Positions 46,623 through 58,926 of a stretch of DNA of 64,000 nucleotides are shown here, one piece after another. The translations under genes and the position numbers were made by a program. The DNA comes from Hemerocallis citrina. Lineage: Eukaryota; Streptophyta; Magnoliopsida; Asparagales; Asphodelaceae. Location: positions 39,349,825 to 39,413,824 of the forward strand of contig CM030364.1 of NCBI GenBank assembly GCA_017893485.1, written 5' to 3'. Within the stretch, counting starts at the first letter, position 1, and every line of letters starts with the position of its first letter. The notes under the pieces were generated by a model. That model was not told the origin of the DNA. It did no database searches and was given only the letters and a program-made list of their open reading frames with translations.

Positions 46623-48094
46623 GAATACAACTGACGCAAAACGGATGAAAACCACAATTTCCTAATCCTCAACAAACAATCCTTAATGCAGAAAGAAAGA
46701 AACGTGGAAATCAGGTAATAGGGGTGTTGTTGTATGTTATGATCTAGGATCTAATGCACAATTCAAAAGCACACGATGCTCTTATTCTAATGCATACTTG
46801 ATTCGGAAATATATGCATCCCATACTACATATATCCTAGTCAAGCATGAGCGTACTTCAGATTATAGGGTTCACTTCCTCGCAATGCAAACCTATTCTTG
46901 TACTCTTCCCTGTTCCTGACATTTATTTAGTGACTGGTACAGCTGCAGTAAATACGGTCTATTCATTCAACTGCATCGGATCGGTGGTCTTTCTCCACTC
47001 CCGAAAGTCGGTGATCACCCCGATCTATCGAAATCGGTGGTCTCTCTCCACTCCGCCGGTCGATGGTCTCTCTCCACTCCCGATAGGCTGGTGATCATTC
47101 AGCTCAACTGCAATCCTGTCGGAATCGGTGGTCTTTCTCCACACGCGGACTCTACCATAAGTTATCCGTACATAGGGCGAATCGGCAGGCCTTTCCCTAC
47201 TCCACCAGAGACTGAGTTATACTCTAGCTCATAGTTCATATGGATAACTTAGAACATAAACGTACTCATAAGGGTCCATTCCCTTAGATTTCAACATCTC
47301 TATCACTAAATCTCAGAAATCAACAGTCGAGACTGTGCTGCACTCGTTTTAAATAAGACGACATCGCACGTGTCCCTTTGACAGGTGAGTACACTCCCAA
47401 CTAGTGTCTGTCCTTATTTTATTGGTCATGCGATCTTATTAACATTGTTATCCTTTATTTCCTATTTAATTTATTCTTATTCTTAATATATTTTACTTAG
47501 TTTCTTATTCAATGATAGTTGGTTACTAGGTAATTTTTAAACCTAGATCCAAGGTTAGTCTTGTCTAACAACAAGTTATCTAACTCAAGTATGGGTTCAA
47601 TTCAATTATCAGATTAAGCTATTGGTTTAGCTACTTGTCATATATATCAAAACTAGTATTTAATGTGTATTTACTTAAATGTATAACAAAGGGCACTTAT
47701 TGCACTAGATGTCACCATATGTGTATCAATACTAGCGCACTTAAGGCACCAAATACCACCATACGCATAAACTTATGTATACTACCATCATATGCATATA
47801 CTTATGCATACTACCACCATTTGCATAAACATATGCATACTTGCTTAATAAAGTCTTTAATGCCTACCATCTCTTCTTCACCTTACTACAATCAACTTTA
47901 CTCATAAATTTTTGGTTAGCTCAGTATACATCTTCAAGTGGCTTTTCTACCTTACTACCATTATTATACTAACTTAAATTTTAGTTAGCTAAGCATGTGA
48001 CTTATGGCTTTCACTACTATCTACTTTACTACTATTACTTTAAGTGACTACAGATTTTATTTTGAATTACTACTTCTACTTTGAATTACTAATT

Positions 48095-48222
48095 TACTGC
48101 TGCTGCTATTACTGCTGCTTACCACTACTACTACCACTGCCTACTACTACTACTACTGCTGCTTACTACTACTACTTACCACTACTAATACCACTGCCTA
48201 CTACTACTACTACTACTGCCTA

Positions 48223-48263
<41 letters not shown>

Positions 48264-48272
48264 TACTACTAC
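48095..48272. repeat. CTA/CTG triplet microsatellite
   Basis: Compound runs of TACTAC, CCACTA and CTGCTG triplets. The long open frame across it (Tyr/Cys/Leu/Thr) is a product of the repeat. Confidence 0.9.
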
Positions 48273-49642
48273 CACTACTACATGAGCTTTTTCTACAATC
48301 CCTTCTACTACTATTAGTGACTACTGTAAGTAGTCATTTTTACATTAATTATGATGAGAGGTCACAAGCCAATTAAACCATGCTAACTACTAATTAAGTT
48401 TACAATACTAACAATTCTATTCTTTACTATTATTACATATATATTCTTACAAGCGATTGGTTACTTATCTAGGATAGAACATGAGTTGTAACTATTTCAC
48501 ACACATATATGATGTATAATACTTCAACCATTTCAAGCCTAATTTTAAACAATTGATTAATTAGTCCAAGACTAGAACATGATTAGTAAGCAAGCATTCA
48601 ATATTACCAATTCTATTTCTTTTCTTGCTATGTTTATTTTATATAAACTAAAGTTTCTAATACTTTTAACTAACATCATATTAACAAGAATAACTAATTT
48701 TAACAAGCATATAATCCAACATAATTTTACTACTTTCAAACCACAATATTATCAAGCATAGCTTCTATATAATAAGTCATAAAAGTAATCAAGAGGTAAA
48801 GGAAAATACCCACTTTCTATTTAGTGACAAAGTCTCCAATTGCCTTCTCCTCCTTGCTTCCCTTGATCCTTCCTTACTTTTAGTTTACTATGAACACAAT
48901 TCTACTAGGAATTATATATATATATATAAATATATAAGGATGCTTAGAATATGGAAGATAGAAAAGAGTAGAAGAAAGTTTAGGCTAGGGTTTTAGTAGT
49001 ATGAAGAAAGAGCAAATGAAAAGTAAACTAGGGTTTTTCTTAACATCATATATATATAGAAGAAGAGGGGAAAGGGCTGCTGTCTTGTTGCCGGCCACTG
49101 CAGAAAGAAGGAAAAGAGGGAGAGAAGTGGAGTGTGGGTGTATGTGGAAGTCTCTAGGGAGCTTAGGTGTCCTCCCTTTTGCATTTAACCCCTTAGAGTT
49201 TATGTAATTTCACTTAACCTATGGATAACTATGTTGGGGTGGGCTTTAAGAAAAGAAATGTTGGGCAACAAAAATAAACATAGAAATAATAGTGTATGCT
49301 AAAAATAACAATGCATATATATACTTCGTTTTTTTCTCTCTCTCTCTTCACTCCCGTAACCCACAAACCCTAAATCCCTAAATCAAAAAATCCCAACTAT
49401 TGGAGTGTTGGAGTGATCTCAAACTTCTCAGACAACAATTAAACATAAACCCTACTTGTGATTCGCTCATTTCTTTTCGAAATCTTCCGAAATCCGAATT
49501 TTTTTTTACAATGTTTATTTTGATGTATGAGAGCTATATATATTGGTAGCATAGTACAAGAGGTGTAAATTTGATTTATCTAAGTAGTAGATATGCGAAA
49601 TGATTTTTTTCGTCTAAACATGTATTTCACTGATCATCGTGA

Positions 49643-50230
49643 AGCCACACAGACGCTTATCATAGAAGTAAATTATGGGCACCACGCATTCAGGATATTA
49701 TTGATGTACGCCGTGAAAAATCCAATTTACATGAGACAATAATGTTTAATAATCGGCCTGGTGTTTTTGGGATAAAAACGGGCATTAGAATGGATAGTGG
49801 ATATCAAAAGGGTGGACATTGGCACATGGTAGACCTCGGGAGACGTACTTGTACTTGTGGAAAATTTCAACTATATTACATTCCATGCTCTCATGTGTTG
49901 GCGACCTGTGCTTCCCGTGCGATTGATTATCAACCTTACATTGATGCCTTTTACTCTACCGGTTCATTAGTACAAACGCGGGCACCAACTTTTAATCTTA
50001 TTCCAGACGAATCTTATTGGCCGACACAAAGTGGACCGGTGCTCATAGCCGATACGAGTCTTCGTCGGGTGAAAGGACGACCTAAGATTACTCGTATTCG
50101 CAATGACATGGATGCTCAAGAGGGTGGGAGCACCGAGAAAGTTTGTTCAAAATGCGGAGTGAGTAGACACAATAGATGGAGTTGTAAGAACGTACAGAAT
50201 ATGGGCACATCCCAATCTACCACCACTTGA
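49643..50230 (+). pseudogene. MuDR-type transposase C-terminus (SWIM zinc finger and zinc knuckle)
   Basis: The frame is open from 49,643: SKLWAPRIQDIIDVRREKSN, then NNRPGVFGIKTGIRMDSG. The SWIM finger CTCGKFQLYYIPCSHVLATC (CxC...CxH) follows at about 49,848-49,910, then YQPYIDAFYSTGSLVQ and PIPDESYWP-like text. A GRPKITRIRND basic stretch and a CCHC-type knuckle (CSKCGVSRHNRWSC) end it. In full MULE transposases this region follows the DDE core; here that core is missing and a stop sits at 49,640. It cannot catalyse transposition. Confidence 0.82.
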
Positions 50231-50467
50231 AGTTGTAGCCCGTTATTGGATTAATGTTGTAAAATCTATCCCTAAGTTATTACGAATTAGAGAGCTTGAG
50301 TTTTGTGCAATGTACTTTTATTTTAAATAGTTAAGTATAAGATGTATGTTTTTTATGAACATTTGTTTAATTTGAATTAATTTGAATGAAAAGGAGGGGA
50401 CCACTGAGATTTGAATGAATATGAATTTAGTAGTTTCTCTCCAAAAAACATGCACAAAAACATGCAC

Positions 50468-50945
50468 TACTGTAGTTATAACAGATGCTGTTATTCTGAA
50501 TAACGGCATATTCAGGAGATGTCGTTTTTCAGAGAAACGACTGTGAAGATAGAAAGCATGGCAGAGGTTAATTTCTTTCGAATTTTCACACCAAACTGAT
50601 GTCATTATTCCGAATAACGGCATTTTTAAGAGATGCCGTTCAAAATAACGGCATTCTTAGGAGATGTCGTTATGCACAATAACGGCATACTTAGGAGATG
50701 CCGTTATTTTGGAGAACGACTGTGAAGACAGAAGCTATTGGCAGATTGCCAATTTCCCTAAAAATATTTCTCAACTGCTGCCGTTATTCTGAGTAACGGC
50801 ATCATTTATACTGATACCGTTTTCCAAAAGAACGACATCAACTTAAATAAATGAACAAGGTAAAAGCAGCATGTTTTGAACCAAAGCCGTTATCATAAAA
50901 AACGTTACAGGTAACAGATGTCGTTATTTGCAATAATGGCATCTG
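50468..50945. repeat. Palindrome array C, part 1 (AACGGCAT...ATGCCGTT)
   Basis: At least eight copies lie between the 3' ends of the two convergent MULE genes. 50,616-50,640 has perfect 8-bp arms AACGGCAT/ATGCCGTT. Copies often contain CTTAGGAG or TCAGGAG in the loop. Spacers include two GAACGACTGTGAAGA-type repeats (50,536 and 50,712). Confidence 0.75.
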
Positions 50946-50951
50946 TTATTC

Positions 50952-52151
50952 CTATATTTCAAATGCGTTATTGTGAAGTCTACGGTCATACATTGAGTTT
51001 TCGGGGATAGGTTGTTGTGCATTGAATTGGCGAAGGACGCGACCGGGGTAATAGAACTCCACAATCGAGAAATTTATAAGTGGAGCTCGTGTCAACCAAA
51101 GTTGATTATTGGCCGTGCAAATTAGGGATAGACGATGTAGCTTTCGTCTGTATACGGTGTCCAGTTGACGTACTCTTCCCTAAGCTGATCGGGTTCATCC
51201 CTGTAATATGTCAGCACACCGCGTGGGTTATCTCTCCATGTGAGTTTACCCGTCCAGTACACACCTAAAGGAGCCCTCAACACTGGATTATCATGTTGCA
51301 CAGTCCAATTATTTGAAAGAACCGTAACCCGGGGTCGACCGAGGTGTATTCGTTCCCAACACCATATTTGCAATAACCCCATCGGCTCTGTCATTTGGAT
51401 CGATCCCATTGAACAATTGCACAGGGCACGTTAGAGAGAGGCCAAAGCCGCACTTTCCCAACTATATCGTCTGGCTCTATATATGTCGGCGATCAATGGA
51501 AGGTACATCAAATGCACTATATTACCAAAAGAATTAGGAAAGAGAATACCTCCGATCATTGACAAAAGATATGCCCGCGTATAACATTAGAGTTGGAAGT
51601 CGGTCGGTTCGTCTGGCAAACTATTATTGAACTCTGTATAGAGCCAAGAACGTCGGACTGATTCCCCGACGAATACACCCCTATCATTCTCATCAACCAC
51701 CTGCCCAAGGTAATCTCTTAACAACATGACTTTATTGAACATCAGGTTGCCGATCACGGCCACCCCATCGATTTGGAAGACCCGATATGACGGTTATATC
51801 TGTAGAGTCACCGTCATCTCCCCAACAGGTAGATGAAACGTGTGTCTCCGGCCTCCATCGCTCTACAAGAGCGGTAAGTAATGCACGGTCACATTTCACT
51901 TTCGTCAACTTTGACATTCCATAAAATCCGCTATTTACCAAATAATTTTGTATTCGAGGGTGCGTCGGCAATATGGTGTGCATTCGGAAACTCATTTTCT
52001 CAACATCTCCAGTCCACACCGCCTGCGACCTATGATCTTCTTGCAAATAAAATACGGTAGGATTTAAAGGACCCGGATGTCCATGTAGTGCATGCGAAGT
52101 ACCAGATGAAGCACCCACATCATGGAAAGAAGATGGTTGTGTAGGATTCAT
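50952..52151 (-). pseudogene. Plant mobile domain (PMD / MAIN-like) protein of the MULE
   Basis: It starts MNPTQPSSFHDVG and reads PRIQNYLVNSGFYGMSKLTK, CDRALLTALVERWRPETH, then frameshifts. Another frame continues DGVAVIGNLMFNKVMLLRDY, RRSWLYTEFNNSLPDEP and LMYLPLIADIYRARRYSWES. The last part is LLQIWCWERIHLGRP ... YRDEPDQLREEYVNWTPY and ends NNAFEI at 50,952. This is the PMD domain order of MAIN-like proteins, often carried by MULEs; its role in transposition or silencing is not settled. At least two frameshifts and a stop disable it. Confidence 0.78.
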
Positions 52152-52820
52152 TTACCTGTGAACATTAAATATAACGTGTCAAGTACAATATTAATAAACA
52201 TTATGAGACTAGAGATACTAAAATTTGTAAGCCATGTTTCTTCAACATAATTAATAATCGATGTTTTAAGATAACAACAACTTCTCAATACTCGTATCGA
52301 AATATTACTCATAACAATCACCACCACAATATCTCCACACACTACAAATAGATGAATCCCACTTCACATAGATAGCTATATAGGTCATCCACATCTCACA
52401 TAGATGAATCTCACTTCACATATCTAATATTTACATGGATCTAATCTACATCTATTTTACTATACAACCAATATAACTCTTATTGATCAAAATCAACATT
52501 TCAGGGCTTGTGTGATGAGCCTAGTTGTAGAAAACACATTGTGTGCACGTGTTTTTCATATTGGAACTGCCTACATAAGGTTAGAACTAAAGTGGAAATG
52601 ATATCAAGATTTGAGTAACTGATTTCTCCCCCAAATTATCTTCTTCTTTCTCAGAAACCCTAGATTCTCTCCAATGGTCGAATCCGCTCGAGCTCAGAAT
52701 TTAGAGTCCCTACTAGATAAATCAAATCTACACCTCTTGTACTATACTACCAATATATATAGTTCTCATACATCAAAATAAACATTGTAAAAAAAATTAT
52801 GGATTTTGAATACTTAGCAC
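52152..52820. other. MULE interior upstream of the PMD gene
   Basis: Probable 5' region of the PMD gene, AT-rich with no frame. ATAGATGAATC(T/C)CACTTCACAT text is repeated near 52,350 and 52,400. Confidence 0.45.
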
Positions 52821-52983
52821 AATTTCGGATTTCGGAAGATTTCAAAAAGAAATGAGCGAATCACAAGTAGGGTTTATGTTTAATTGTTGTCTGAGAAGTT
52901 TGAGGTCACTCCAACACTCCAATAGTTGGGATTTTTTAATTTAGGGATATAGGGTTTGTGGGTTACGGAAGTGAAGAGAGAGA

Positions 52984-53103
52984 AAAAACGAAGTACAAAG
53001 GGGTAGGAGAAGAGTTGGGGGCACTGATTGTAGGTAACTGTGCAAAAACGAAGTACAAAGGGGTAGGAGAAGAGTTGGGGGCACTGATTATAGGTAACTG
53101 TGC
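52984..53103. repeat. 60-bp tandem duplication next to the MULE inverted repeat
   Basis: Two units (52,984-53,043 and 53,044-53,103) start AAAAACGAAGTAC and differ by one base, so the duplication is young. It overlaps the inverted-repeat end. Confidence 0.85.
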
Positions 53104-53119
53104 AAAATAGAAAGTAACT

Positions 53120-53335
53120 GATGCCGTTATTCAAAATAACGGCATCAGTATAAATCATGTCGTTCTGGCATGTTAATTTACTTTCACACTTGTCTCTCAG
53201 CTCACAATTGAGACTGTTTGCTCTTTGGACAAAAAGTAACAGATAACGGCATGAAAGATTTTTTTTAAACAGATGCCGTTATTGGGAAGAACGGCATCGA
53301 AATAACCTATGCCGTTTTTTCCAATAACGTTTCTT
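53120..53335. repeat. Palindrome array C, part 2
   Basis: 53,120-53,146 is a perfect palindrome with 12-bp arms GATGCCGTTATT/AATAACGGCATC and a 3-nt loop. 53,272-53,298 has perfect 9-bp arms. The same keyword occurs inside the MULE, so the two parts belong together. Confidence 0.78.
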
Positions 53336-53435
53336 GCTGACGTGTTCTAAACTGGGTCAGTTCGCTAATTGTTTTCGGAAATGGGTCGGAGCCCAAATAT
53401 TTTCAAAAAGTGGGTCAGTACGGCAAAATTTTCCT

Positions 53436-55321
53436 GTGCTAGACCCCTTGTTCCCCTACACCTTTATCAGCAAGGAGGTTACATCTCTTCGACTTTCCCC
53501 CAGTGAACAACCATAAAGCCAATGTCTTTATTGAAAAGTTCATAATGTTTAATATTTTTGTTGTAACTTTTCTTTTTTAACGATTTAGCAGATCTTTTTT
53601 AGATCCATTCCACCGGTCATAGCTCCATTTGGGAAAGAACATTTCATGACTGGAAAAAGGGGGGATATTTTACTTTACCAATTAGTCCAGGGTAACATTG
53701 TTCCAAAAGCACCTGGTAGGGTAAGGGTAAAGCAATAGGGGTAAAAGATTGATAAACCGTTAACCTACCTGTACTCTATTGCTGTCATCCCTATAGCCCT
53801 CACATGATAAGTTGAACGGGCTGTTTGATTTGCATTACATAACTAAACTTAGTAAAAATTTATGATTTATGAATGATTATTTCTAGATTGTGGAATAGAT
53901 TCAAATTCTGTCTTATTTGTCTATTTGTCTATTTTTGTTTCATACTTTAAAATTACGTAAACTTAGATGTATGAACCATTTATGTGCAGACCTCGAGACT
54001 TCGCAAAGATCCCCTCTGTTTAGCACCATGATGCGAGCAAGAAATTGTATATTGCTTTCCAAAATGGATGTCTAAATGAGGATGCTTTTGCTATCAAGAA
54101 ATTGTAAATTGCTCTTCTAAATTGATGTCAAGGCGATACATTTATGCTTAACCGAGGATGCTTTTGTGGTGAGACATATATTATTTCCTTGTAACGTATA
54201 ATGTGGACTTCTGGTATAGTCCGTGATTATAGAAATGAGATCATACGAGTTATCATGAACCGACAAAGCAGGTTGGAATCTTCCAGCGTGCAAATGAGAA
54301 GTGTATCACAGCATCTATAATATATGCTTCAAGTGTATTATGCTTTGCTTTAGTTATGACTTTGTCGATTGACCCTTCTGTAAATATAGATTCCAGTTAT
54401 GACAATAAATATGGTTGCATGTCCGACTTCAAGTGGTAACGAATTATATTTGGGTAGTACTTTCAATTGTTCCAACTAATTTTAGTTGCGGTTTGGAGTT
54501 TGATTTGTAAAGCTGATATGATATAAAAACTTTGTTTAGTTTTTAGCGGATATGATATGAAAACTTTGTTCAGTTTTTTTTCTGGTGACAATTTTGGTAA
54601 TAGTTTTGTTCTTTCTGGTTTGAATTCCAAAACAAGTATCTTTAAATACACGAATTTACTGCTTGAATCATTATGGGGATATATGCAGAGTAGTTGCTTT
54701 ATTTTTCCTTTCTGAAACCTAGTTTTGAAGAACCGTCCAAGTTCTAACTTTGCTATCTGGTTGCAATTGCACTTGTCCATTGTTTTCCTTGCAAGAAGAT
54801 TGATTGGCTTGAGATCCGGTTGATCAATTCTAGAATTTTGATAAAAGTTTTAGGAGGAATGATAACTTCTGAATTCTGATTTTCGGTTATTCTAATCTAT
54901 GCTGGAATCAAATCTTCCCTCCTTAGGACCTTAAGAGTAGAAAAGACAGCAATGTTTTACATGAACGATATTGAGGCATAATACAGATGAAACATTACTT
55001 GCTTAAAATTATTAATTAACAATAGAAGGTAGATTGGAATTATCAATTTGTAGAAGTGTCAAAGAATCCTTTCGAACTGTTGCATTTAAGGTCCTCCTAA
55101 CCCCTTTGTGATTCTACCAATTGAGATGTCATACATACATCTTCCTCTCGGAACATACATGAGAAGAACTTTTCTAATCAAGAAATCAGTCTAAATATAC
55201 ATCTATAGAATTTGAAACAAGAGTACAATCTAAAGTATCATATGACTCAACGACACTAACAACACTGGCAATGTTGATACTCTTGCGATTCAACAACTTT
55301 TGACAATCCCTCTTGTAATTT
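53436..55321. other. Intergenic DNA without features
   Basis: A duplicated TCAAGAAATTGTA/GAGGATGCTTTTG text occurs at 54,030-54,165, and similar GATATGATATGAAAACTTTG lines at 54,510-54,565. No supported gene. Confidence 0.5.
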
Positions 55322-56503
55322 TCAATCATTGCAATAGTTGCAACAGATCATTCTCTTACTTGCACTTTCTCTTCCACTCGAATTACCATCCACCCCTATG
55401 CAACTTGTAGAAGTAGATGTAAATCTCTGAGTTCCCCTCCGAAGTCCATTCCCCTCCAAGCCCTCGATCACCGATGTTGTGGAAAACTTCTCTTGGTAGA
55501 CTCCGTCTAGCATGGTGGTTATCATATATTTGTATGGATATGGTAGTGAATTTATCAAAATGAAAGCTTTAAAATCATCTGCGTTCGACACCCTCAATTC
55601 AATTTTACTCTGAATTGGATTCTCATATATGATCTTGAAGAACAGCACTTTCCTTCATTGAGTAACTGAACATTTCTCTCTTCCAGTACATCAGTTACTG
55701 TAATGGCGATTCTATGGCGTTAGTTATGAGTCTTGCTCAAAGACTCGCCATGTTTCTACATCTGACTCCATTCACCGAAAATATCTGAATTAAATCAAAG
55801 GCTTTTGCATAATTCTTCAACCGAATCTCTTGCTTCGTGTCAGACGACCTCCCTTACTCGATCATTCGTGAAACTCTGATTTGTCATATTCTCTAAGGAA
55901 ACTCGAGCAACTCTTGAACTGCAGAAGATTTCTGACCTAATGCTCTAATACTTATTGTGAAGGATTCGTTGCTGAGTTTAACGACAATAGATCCAATGAC
56001 AAACAATCAAACCAAACACACAAAGCACACAATGAGTTGTCTCGGTTTGGGTGAACCCTAATTGGGGGGAGAAATAATGGAGATATTATTCAACTAGAGA
56101 ATATACGAAGTATTACACTCGCATCAATAACCTATATATTTCTTAAGCCTAACTAGAAGATAATCAGTTGTTTACAATGAAGAACTCTCAATCTCAACTC
56201 TCATATAAAGTACTATCTCTTGTCTCTCAATGGAAACTTACACTATATATAGAGATATAGAGAAACCCTAGGTTGTTTGTCTTGATACATAAGTAATTTG
56301 ATATAACCTAAAAAAGAGACACGATAAAAGTCGTACGATCTAACTTGTACAGAAAGTTGTGTCCAAAAGATAAATAAATAATCAGCCCAAATATTGTTGT
56401 TCGCCACGGTGGTCGATTGCCCAAAGTAGGTGGTCGACCGCAATTATCTGGCTCCAAACTAGATAGCTTGGGCAGTCGACTGACATTTTCAATTAAGACT
56501 GTT
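55322..56503 (-). mobile_element. Ty1/copia remnant: gag piece, primer site and LTR
   Basis: The frame 55,648-55,322 reads FILINSLPYPYKYMITTMLD, a block of copia gag, ending in CCNYC of a broken knuckle. Upstream, on the minus strand, AGTATTAGAGCATTAGG near 55,940 is a degenerate TGGTATCAGAGC site next to an LTR end TCCTTCACA (plus TGTGAAGG, about 55,959). The LTR has a minus TATA box (CTATATATAGTG near 56,255) and GTCGAC palindromes upstream (56,409-56,480). It is cut at 56,503 by a T-run from another insertion. No pol or 3' LTR. Confidence 0.6.
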
Positions 56504-58320
56504 TTTTTTTTGAAGGAAAATGTGGAATCTGGCCACCCTGTTTCATTAATAAGAGCTTAACGAAACAAACCCAGAGTACTGGGCCAAAGTACAAATTACA
56601 GACAGAAAATAAAACATACATGAAGCAACATGACGCGTAAAAACAACAAATCCCTCCAACAACTCTGGAGGGTGGGCCGACAAACCAGCTCAGTCCAGTA
56701 AAATTGTAAGTATGCCAGTTTAGCTTCGTACAGTGCCTCCACGGCACATGCATACCCACCTGAAACAAGTCTAGCAGGATTTTATCACCCGTCGATCCCT
56801 GCCTTCACCTCGCTGGGGGGACCCCATCGTTAGGCCCAAGCCCCGCAGATCGAATTCTTACCCCACGGCACATCCACAGCGATCGCACCCTCCCACCATC
56901 TCCACCGCTCATCCTACAAATGCGCCAGTAGCTCCCACAGCCGCTACTAAAGAAATAGCCGTGAAGAGGATACCTTCACCTCTCACACGATAGTGCTTTC
57001 TCAGGTGATTTCTCACCAAATAACTATCTCGCCCACCCCACCAAACACCACGCTTCAGGAGAGAGCCGTGAAGAGGATACCTTCACCTCTCTCACGCTCT
57101 AGCTCTCTCCGGCGATTTCTCACCATACAGACTTACCTCGGCTCATATTCCCAATCCGAGGGAAGAGGCGACGCTGTCACGAGCCAGTGGCCTAAGCTGG
57201 AGGAAGCTCAATAGCGTGATAGTAGGCACTGTGAAGACTACACCGGCGACATCGTAGGACACTCAAATGCGCACGTCATGGAGGGACCCCATCTTCGGGC
57301 CCAAGCTCCACAATCGTGCAAGACAGCGTACTTCGGGAGGGGGGGGCACACATCGCCATCGCCCCGATCACACTTGAACCCCAGATCCATGGCGTTCGCG
57401 ACAATAGGCGCGGGAGGATGCTCTGGCGCGACATCGACAGTTGAGACAAACACCCCGAAAGTAGAAACAAATGAGCGCACACCACGGACGGACCTCATCT
57501 TCGGGACCATGCTCCACAATCGTGCACAACATCATAACCCGCTCATCATAGCGACTCGCAGATAGAGAAGCACACCCGACTTATTCACACGCACTACCAA
57601 CCCTCACAAAAACCAAATCATAGCCGCAGATCGCCGTGATTGGCCCCGAGAGTGTGGACATGGTGGCAAGCGCGAAAAACATCCGGGCAAACATCTAGCA
57701 AGGCCAACCAACCCCAATCTAACCCAAACCCCAACCTCAATCAAACCACCCCCAAACCCCCAACTCCAACAGCAAACCAGATCTCAGATCTGGAAGCAAA
57801 GAACCTACAGCGACAGATCTCATTGAAACACCTGGAAAGAACATATCTGTGAACCAACAGCGACAGATCTGAGATATGGAAAGAACAGATCTGAAGGCGA
57901 CGGCAGACACCTGGTCAACATCAAAGAGACCGGCACGTCGCTCGAGGTGGCAAGGCGGGGGGCAGCAGCGGACGCCTCGCTCCACAAGGCAGGAAGGAGA
58001 AGGGAAGGCAGCTTGGTGGGTCCCAAGCGCTCGGTGCCTAGAAGAGAGGTCGAATGCCCCGACTTCGGTGCCAAGGAAGAACGAAAGGGGAGCGGCGCCG
58101 CGACCTGAGGAGAACGACCGTGGGGCTGTCATCGGAAGGGGCGGCGCATCGGAGCGATGGATCGCTGCTTCGCTTGCGTCATCGTGGAGCTTCGCCCATC
58201 GTGGAGCTTCGCAATGGAACTATGCAGCATCGTCGTGGAGGAGGGGACGACGGGGGTGGGGGAGGGGGCGGCGGCGAAGAGGGCTAGCCGCCCCTACGGT
58301 TGTTCAGATCTAGGGTTTGT
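56504..58320 (-). mobile_element. GC-rich LINE-like retroposon, no intact ORF
   Basis: It begins with a T-run (56,504-56,514), the complement of a poly(A) tail, and ends on the minus strand with a GC-rich start containing AAACCCTAGATCTG, like plant LINE 5' ends. Repeated modules occur: GACCCCATC...GGGCCCAAGC at 56,820, 57,285 and 57,490, and GCCGTGAAGAGGATACCTTC at 56,960 and 57,066. No endonuclease or RT motif is visible. TSDs were not found. Confidence 0.4.
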
Positions 58321-58624
58321 GCTGCTGCATCTCTCAATCAACGCTTCGACCTTTATTTACTTGATCATTATTTTTAAAACTCCCAATAATTTTCCACTTT
58401 TTCTTAAAATACAATAAAAAACAATAAAAACAGCGAGAGCCACTGAAAGAGTGGTTACCAATCTAAAAATTATATGGCAGGACAGCTGGACAGGGTACTT
58501 TTGACAAGGTGATTACGTCTATTATATATAGTTGTGTCAGTGTTATTTTAACTTGGAGTCGGTCAGGAGGAAGCAGTAGTAAGAAGAGAGCAGCCATGGG
58601 GTATTCCAGCTTGGGGTCTTTTAA

Positions 58625-58690
58625 TCCCAAAACTACACAAGGAAGACATGTGCAAAGTAGTGTTTTAATCCCAAAATTACACAAGGAACA
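58625..58690. repeat. Tandem duplication split by a hAT MITE
   Basis: TTTTAATCCCAAAACTACAC followed by AAGGAAGACATGTGCAAAGTA occurs twice in about 53-bp register; the second copy is interrupted at ACAAGGAA by the MITE and resumes at 58,905. Confidence 0.75.
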
Positions 58691-58912
58691 GTGGCGGAGC
58701 CAGACGAATCAAAATGGGGGTCCCAAATTTTTTTCCCCCGGCATCGACATAATTGAGCCTTTAATAAGAGGTGGATTAGACTTGGGGGCCCCAAATTTTT
58801 TTTAACTGGGGGGCCAAATAAAAATTTTGGTCTATATTAGGGGGTTTTACAAAATTTTTGGGGTCCCAAATGTCCCCCCTCCTCTCTTCCTCCCTCCGCC
58901 ACTGACAAGGAA
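58681..58912. mobile_element. hAT MITE, 216 bp, 8-bp TSD
   Basis: The ends CAGTGGCGGAGCCAG and CCTCCGCCACTG are inverted, with ACAAGGAA at 58,681-58,688 and 58,905-58,912. The GGGGGTCCCAAATTTTT inner text is typical of this plant family. Confidence 0.9.
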
Positions 58913-58926
58913 GACATGTGCAAAGT

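Larger units (their letters stand above)
44368..47693 (+). repeat. Segmental duplication, copy 1
   Basis: This segment recurs in direct orientation at 60,681-64,000 with only scattered differences: a different TA-run length, a 20-bp deletion near 62,833 and single bases. The copy includes an LTR junction and a MITE at identical positions, so one DNA segment was duplicated. The right limit of similarity is not reached, because copy 2 runs off the window. Confidence 0.9.
45920..49321 (-). repeat. Second long LTR family, truncated by the MULE
   Basis: It starts TGTAGCGCCCCGAGATCC on the plus strand, so on the minus strand it ends GGGGCGCTACA, and continues to the MULE end at 49,322. It shares motifs with the 39.65 kb LTR (GGGCACGTCAGTTG, GACGCAA). 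The interior has degenerate GGTCTCTCTCCACTCC repeats (46,975-47,150). The U3 start is not found beyond the MULE. No coding capacity. Confidence 0.5.
49322..53430. mobile_element. Mutator-like element with transposase C-terminus and plant mobile domain gene
   Basis: Inverted repeats of about 175 bp lie at 49,322-49,501 and 52,822-52,995 (TACTTCGTTTTTT...). Between them are a MuDR-like C-terminus on plus, a palindrome array, and a PMD gene on minus, convergent. To the right, 52,996-53,430 adds a 60-bp duplication, more palindromes and a terminal segment like that at 59,283. The N-terminal catalytic DDE region is absent and both genes are broken. No TSD was found, so the outer limits are uncertain. 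Confidence 0.72.

Noticed and set aside
48044..48376. Long Tyr/Cys/Leu-rich frame
   Set aside because: It is produced by the CTA/CTG triplet microsatellite.
56993..58313. Several frames of 60-145 residues on both strands
   Set aside because: They overlap one another in GC-rich repeat modules and show no domain or codon consistency.
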